Assembly: GCF_009709575.1 (NCBI RefSeq)
Contig: NZ_WIXO01000001.1
Location: forward strand, 5,086,001-5,150,000
Source of the DNA: Streptomyces taklimakanensis
GTDB taxonomy: Bacteria; Actinomycetota; Actinomycetes; Streptomycetales; Streptomycetaceae
Length of the DNA stretch: 64,000 bases
Direction of reading: 5' to 3'
Under the pieces are notes generated by a model. It saw only the letters and a program-made list of their open reading frames with translations. It ran no database searches and had not been told where the DNA came from. Position numbers and translations under genes: made by a program. Positions 60,513 through 64,000 of this stretch are shown one piece after another; position 1 is the stretch's first letter; each line of letters begins with the position of its first letter.

Positions 60513-60739
60513 ACGATCACACCGAGCCCACGCCCCGACCCCCGACACGGAAGACGTCGAGGCCGAAGAGGCCGACGCGCTCCTCGGCACACCACCGGCG
60601 GAACTCCGCGGCGACGGACGGCGTGACCGCCGCGGCGGGCGTCCGGCCCGCCGCGTGTTCCGTTTCGCCGGTGCCGCCCCGGGCACCCGCGACCCGTTCG
60701 GAGGTACACGAGCGGGCCCATGGACGAGGAGGAGGGTTC

Positions 60740-62026
60740 ATGAAGGCTGTGGTGTGGCACGGCGTGGGCGACATTCGGGTCGAGGACGTCCCCGAGCCGG
60801 GGATCCGGGATCCGCACGACGCGGTCGTGCGGATCACCTCCTCGGCGATCTGCGGAACCGACCTGCACTTCGTGCGCGGCACGATGCCGGGGATGAAGGA
60901 GGGCAGGATCCTGGGGCACGAGGCCGTCGGCGTGGTGGAGGAGGTCGGGCCGGGCGTGCGCGACTTCCGCCCCGGGGACCGGGTGGTGGTGCCCTCCACG
61001 GTCGCCTGCGGCACGTGCAGCTACTGCCGGGCCGGCTACTACGCGCAGTGCGACAACGCCAACCCCGGCGGGAAGCGGGCGGGCACGGTCTTCTTCGGCG
61101 GCCCCGAGGCGGCCGGCGGCCTGGACGGACTGCAGGCGGAGTACGCCCGGATCCCCTACGCGCACGTCGGCCTGGTGCCCCTGCCCGACACCGTCGACGA
61201 CGCCCAGGCGATCCTGCTCTCCGACATCTACCCCACGGCCTGGTTCGGCGCGCGGCTCGCCGAGGTCGGGGACGGCGACACGGTCGCGGTCCTGGGTGCC
61301 GGTCCCGTGGGCCAGGCCGCGATCGCCTGCGCCCGGCTGCAGGGGGCCGGGCGGATCATCGTGGTGGACGGTGTTCCCGACCGGCTGGACCTGGCCCGCG
61401 ACCAGCACGCCGAGACGGTCGACTTCAACGCCGAGGACCCCGTCGAGGCGGTGGTGGACCTGACCGGCGGCATCGGGGTGGACCGGGTGATCGACGCGGT
61501 CGGCGTCGACGCGCAGCGCCCCTCCCGCGGCCCGGCCGCCGAGGCCCTGGCCGAGCGGGCGGAGGAGTTCGACCGCGAACGCGACGAGATCGCCCCCGAA
61601 CAGCGGCCCGACGGCGACACCTGGGTCCCCGGCGACGCCCCGTCCCTGGCGGCCCGTTGGGCGGTGCGGATGGCGGCCAAGGCGGGCACGGTGGGCACCG
61701 TCGGCGTCTATCCGCCGCAGGTGGAGCGCTATCCGTTCGGCGAGGCGTTCATGAAGAACCTCACGTTGCGGTCGGGCAACTGCCACCACCGCCGTTACCT
61801 GCCCCGTCTGGTGTCCCTGGTCGCCTCCGGCGAGCTGGACCCCACCCCGTTGGTGACCCGTTGGGAGGGGATGACGGACGCGGTCGAGGCGTACCGGACG
61901 TTCGACCGTCGGGAGGCGGGCTGGACCAAGGTGGCCCTGGGGGCGGACGGGCGGGGCTCGATCGCCCCCGGGCTGGGCGAGGCCGCCGGCACCGGAGCCG
62001 CCACCACCGCGGGAACCAACGGCTGA
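60740..62026 (+). CDS. Zinc-dependent alcohol dehydrogenase family protein
   Basis: This is a medium-chain dehydrogenase of 428 residues. The catalytic zinc site is SAICGTDLHF and GHEAVG. The structural zinc lobe has CGTCSYCRAGYYAQC. The NAD motif is VAVLGAGPVGQAA. An insertion near 265-310 is typical of the formaldehyde dehydrogenase-like group often annotated only as zinc-dependent alcohol dehydrogenase. ATG 60740 follows GAGGAGGAGG, an excellent site. It has a disordered C-terminal tail. The substrate is unknown. Confidence 0.9.
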   Translation: MKAVVWHGVGDIRVEDVPEPGIRDPHDAVVRITSSAICGTDLHFVRGTMPGMKEGRILGHEAVGVVEEVGPGVRDFRPGDRVVVPSTVACGTCSYCRAGYYAQCDNANPGGKRAGTVFFGGPEAAGGLDGLQAEYARIPYAHVGLVPLPDTVDDAQAILLSDIYPTAWFGARLAEVGDGDTVAVLGAGPVGQAAIACARLQGAGRIIVVDGVPDRLDLARDQHAETVDFNAEDPVEAVVDLTGGIGVDRVIDAVGVDAQRPSRGPAAEALAERAEEFDRERDEIAPEQRPDGDTWVPGDAPSLAARWAVRMAAKAGTVGTVGVYPPQVERYPFGEAFMKNLTLRSGNCHHRRYLPRLVSLVASGELDPTPLVTRWEGMTDAVEAYRTFDRREAGWTKVALGADGRGSIAPGLGEAAGTGAATTAGTNG

Positions 62027-62280
62027 CCCGGGCCCCACGGGCCGTCACACGGCGGCCCCCGCCGTCCCGACGGACACCCCGGAGCCGGGGCCCGGCGCGC
62101 CGGGTCGGGCGCGAGGCCCCGGACCGGCGCCGTGGGAGGCGGAGCCGCGCCGGTGGGCGGAGGCCGATGTTTCCCACCGGAGCGACACGGTTACCCGAAC
62201 GGGGGTCCACCGCCCACGGCGGACGTCCACGGACACGAGCCGGCCGGACGCTTCCTCGACACAGGGAACGGAGAGAGCGA

Positions 62281-64000
62281 GTGGCGAAGATGAAGGTGGC
62301 CGACCACGTCCTGCGGCGGCTGCGCGAGTGGGGCGTGGAGTGCGTCTTCGGCTATGCGGGCGACGGGATCAACGGGCTGTTGGCCGCGTGGGGGCGGGCG
62401 GAGAACGAGCCGAGGTTCGTCCAGTCCCGGCACGAGGAGATGTCGGCCTTCCAGGCGGTGGGGTACGCGAAGTTCTCCGGCAGGGTGGGGGTGTGCGCGG
62501 CGACCTCCGGCCCCGGCGCGATCCACCTCCTCAACGGGCTGTACGACGCCAAGCTCGACCACGTGCCGGTGGTGGCGATCGTCGGCCAGACCGACCGCAG
62601 CGCGATGGGCGGCTCCTATCAGCAGGAGGTGGACCTGGTCAGCCTGTACAAGGACGTGGCCTCGGACTTCTGCGAGATGGCGACGGTGCCCGAGCAGTTG
62701 CCCAACCTGATCGACCGGGCGATCCGCACCGCCTACGGCCGGCGCACGGTGACCGCGATCATCCTCCCGGCGGACGTGCAGGAACTGGAGTACACCCCGC
62801 CCGGCCACGAGTTCAAGATGGTGCCCTCCAGCCTCGGGCTGGGCAGGGCCGCGCCGGTCCCGGCGGACGAGGACCTGGCGCGGGCGGCGCAGGTGCTCAA
62901 CGCCGGCGAGAGGCCGGCCGTCCTGATCGGGCAGGGCGCCCGGGGCGCGCGGGCGGAGGTCGAACAGATCGCCGACGTGCTCGGCGCGGGCGTGGCCAAG
63001 GCCCTGCTGGGCAAGGACGCCCTCCCCGACGACCTGCCGTACGTCACCGGCGCGATCGGGCTGCTGGGCACGCGCCCCTCCTACGAGTTGATGCGCGACT
63101 GCGACACCCTGCTGGTGGTCGGCTCCAGCTTCCCGTACACCCAGTTCCTGCCCGACCTGGACCAGGCACGCGCGGTGCAGATCGACATCGACCCGCACAT
63201 GGTCGGCCTGCGCTACCCCTTCGAGGTGAACCTCGTCGGCGACGCGAGTGCCACCCTGGCGCGGCTGTTGCCACTGCTGCACCGCAAGGAGGACCGCTCC
63301 TGGCGGCAGACCGTCGAGCGGAACGTCTCCCGCTGGTGGGAGGTCATGGGGCGGCGCGCCGCGCTGGACGCCGACCCGGTCAACCCCGAGTACGTGGTGC
63401 ACGCGTTGGACGACCTGCTGCCCGACGACGCCGTCGTCACCGCCGACTCCGGCTCGGCCGCCAACTGGTACGCCCGTCACCTGCGGTTCAGGGGTTCGGT
63501 GCGCGGCTCGCTGTCGGGCACGTTGGCGACCATGGGGCCGGGCGTGCCCTACGCCATCGGGGCGAAGTTCGCTCACCCCGACCGGCCGGCCATCGCCCTG
63601 GTCGGGGACGGGGCGATGCAGATGAACGGCCTGATGGAGATGGTCACCGCCGCCAAGTACCGTTCCCTGTGGTCCGACCCGCGGCTGATCGTGTGCGTGC
63701 TGAACAACGGGGACCTGAACCAGGTCACCTGGGAGATGCGGTCGATGAGCGGCGCCCCGCAGTTCGAGGAGTCCCAGCACATCCCCGACCTGCCCTACGC
63801 CGACATCGCCATCCGGTTCGGCCTGGACGGCGTGCGCGTGGAGAAGCCCGAGGACGTCCGCCCCGCCTGGGAGAGGGCACTGGCGGCCGACCGTCCCTTC
63901 GTCCTGGACGTCCGCACCGACCCGGCGGTGCCGCCGATTCCCCCGCACGCCACCTGGGACCAGATGGAGGCCACCGCCTCCGCGATCCTCCGCGGCGACA
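62281..64000 (+). CDS. ThDP-dependent enzyme (pyruvate oxidase/acetolactate synthase-like), partial
   Basis: The window ends inside this gene, so about 573 residues are visible. The N-terminal ThDP domain has the activating Glu in QSRHEEMSAF and CAATSGPGAIHLLNGLYDAK. A central domain has GQGARGA. The C-terminal ThDP domain has VGDGAMQMNGLMEMVTAAKY, followed by NNGDLNQVTWEM (the GDG...NN motif that binds Mg and diphosphate). This pattern fits pyruvate dehydrogenase (quinone)/PoxB-like enzymes. The GTG start follows GGAGAGAGC; an ATG three codons later is possible. The 254 bp before it hold nothing that I can identify. Confidence 0.9.
   Translation, partial: MAKMKVADHVLRRLREWGVECVFGYAGDGINGLLAAWGRAENEPRFVQSRHEEMSAFQAVGYAKFSGRVGVCAATSGPGAIHLLNGLYDAKLDHVPVVAIVGQTDRSAMGGSYQQEVDLVSLYKDVASDFCEMATVPEQLPNLIDRAIRTAYGRRTVTAIILPADVQELEYTPPGHEFKMVPSSLGLGRAAPVPADEDLARAAQVLNAGERPAVLIGQGARGARAEVEQIADVLGAGVAKALLGKDALPDDLPYVTGAIGLLGTRPSYELMRDCDTLLVVGSSFPYTQFLPDLDQARAVQIDIDPHMVGLRYPFEVNLVGDASATLARLLPLLHRKEDRSWRQTVERNVSRWWEVMGRRAALDADPVNPEYVVHALDDLLPDDAVVTADSGSAANWYARHLRFRGSVRGSLSGTLATMGPGVPYAIGAKFAHPDRPAIALVGDGAMQMNGLMEMVTAAKYRSLWSDPRLIVCVLNNGDLNQVTWEMRSMSGAPQFEESQHIPDLPYADIAIRFGLDGVRVEKPEDVRPAWERALAADRPFVLDVRTDPAVPPIPPHATWDQMEATASAILRGD

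Overview
The window looks like chromosomal DNA of a Streptomyces-type actinomycete. The GC content is very high and third codon positions are almost always G or C. Starts are often GTG, many genes overlap by 4 bp (ATGA, GTGA or TTGA), and GGAGG-type ribosome sites are common. A chaplin gene, two perfect CebR-type boxes in front of secreted cellulases, and ectoine, Tat/Sec-exported amidase and anti-sigma genes all fit this group. There are no rRNA or tRNA genes, no CRISPR array and no transposase.

Layout. (1) 0.2-2.4 kb: a small hydrophilic protein, a short chaplin and a secreted DUF3344-like protein. (2) 2.5-15.8 kb: an exopolysaccharide locus. It encodes two GT4 glycosyltransferases, a polyprenyl-phosphate sugar transferase, an O-antigen ligase/polymerase, an MVF/MurJ-type flippase, a polysaccharide deacetylase, a chain-length protein and a membrane-anchored GH26 enzyme, followed by an ATP-grasp ligase and an FAD oxidoreductase. 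(3) 16.0-18.9 kb: a CebR-boxed GH9 cellulase. (4) 18.9-19.9 kb: a HemK-like methyltransferase. (5) 20.0-43.6 kb: a large hybrid RiPP gene cluster, the most interesting part of the window. (6) 43.9-47.4 kb: TetR/FMN reductase, a small alpha/beta-barrel protein, and anti-sigma/STAS regulators. (7) 47.7-50.8 kb: a second CebR-boxed cellulase (GH12), a PGRP amidase and a GH25 muramidase. (8) 51.5-53.4 kb: ectA and ectB without ectC. (9) 53.4-58.1 kb: an arsenic resistance island. (10) 58.3-64 kb: a SulP transporter with a divergent MerR regulator, a zinc alcohol dehydrogenase and a truncated ThDP enzyme.

The RiPP cluster. On the plus strand, one long run of genes encodes an LLM flavin oxidoreductase and a complete daptide-type set (MpaB-like recognition protein, SAM methyltransferase, class III aminotransferase, dehydrogenase). 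Two precursor peptides that both end in Thr follow, then a small membrane protein, an ABC exporter and an M50 intramembrane protease with an apparent N-terminal recognition domain. Daptides are RiPPs whose C-terminal Thr is turned into a dimethylated diamine. Directly downstream, in the same run, come a class III lanthipeptide synthetase (LanKC) and a YcaO protein ending in PHPLP, which matches the PxPxP tail of azoline-forming YcaO enzymes. Neither visible precursor contains Cys, so ordinary lanthionine rings cannot form from them. rmlA and rmlB follow. The divergent minus-strand operon adds a GT2 glycosyltransferase and the five-enzyme set (EvaA, E, B, D, C types) that makes a 3-amino-3-C-methyl-2,3,6-trideoxyhexose of the vancosamine/epivancosamine kind. 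The predicted product is a helical peptide with a basic, amine-ended C-terminus that may also carry dehydrated or heterocyclised Ser/Thr and an amino sugar. A LuxR-type regulator closes the cluster. I know daptides and class III lanthipeptides as established families. I cannot tell from here whether this exact daptide + LanKC + YcaO + aminosugar combination has been described.
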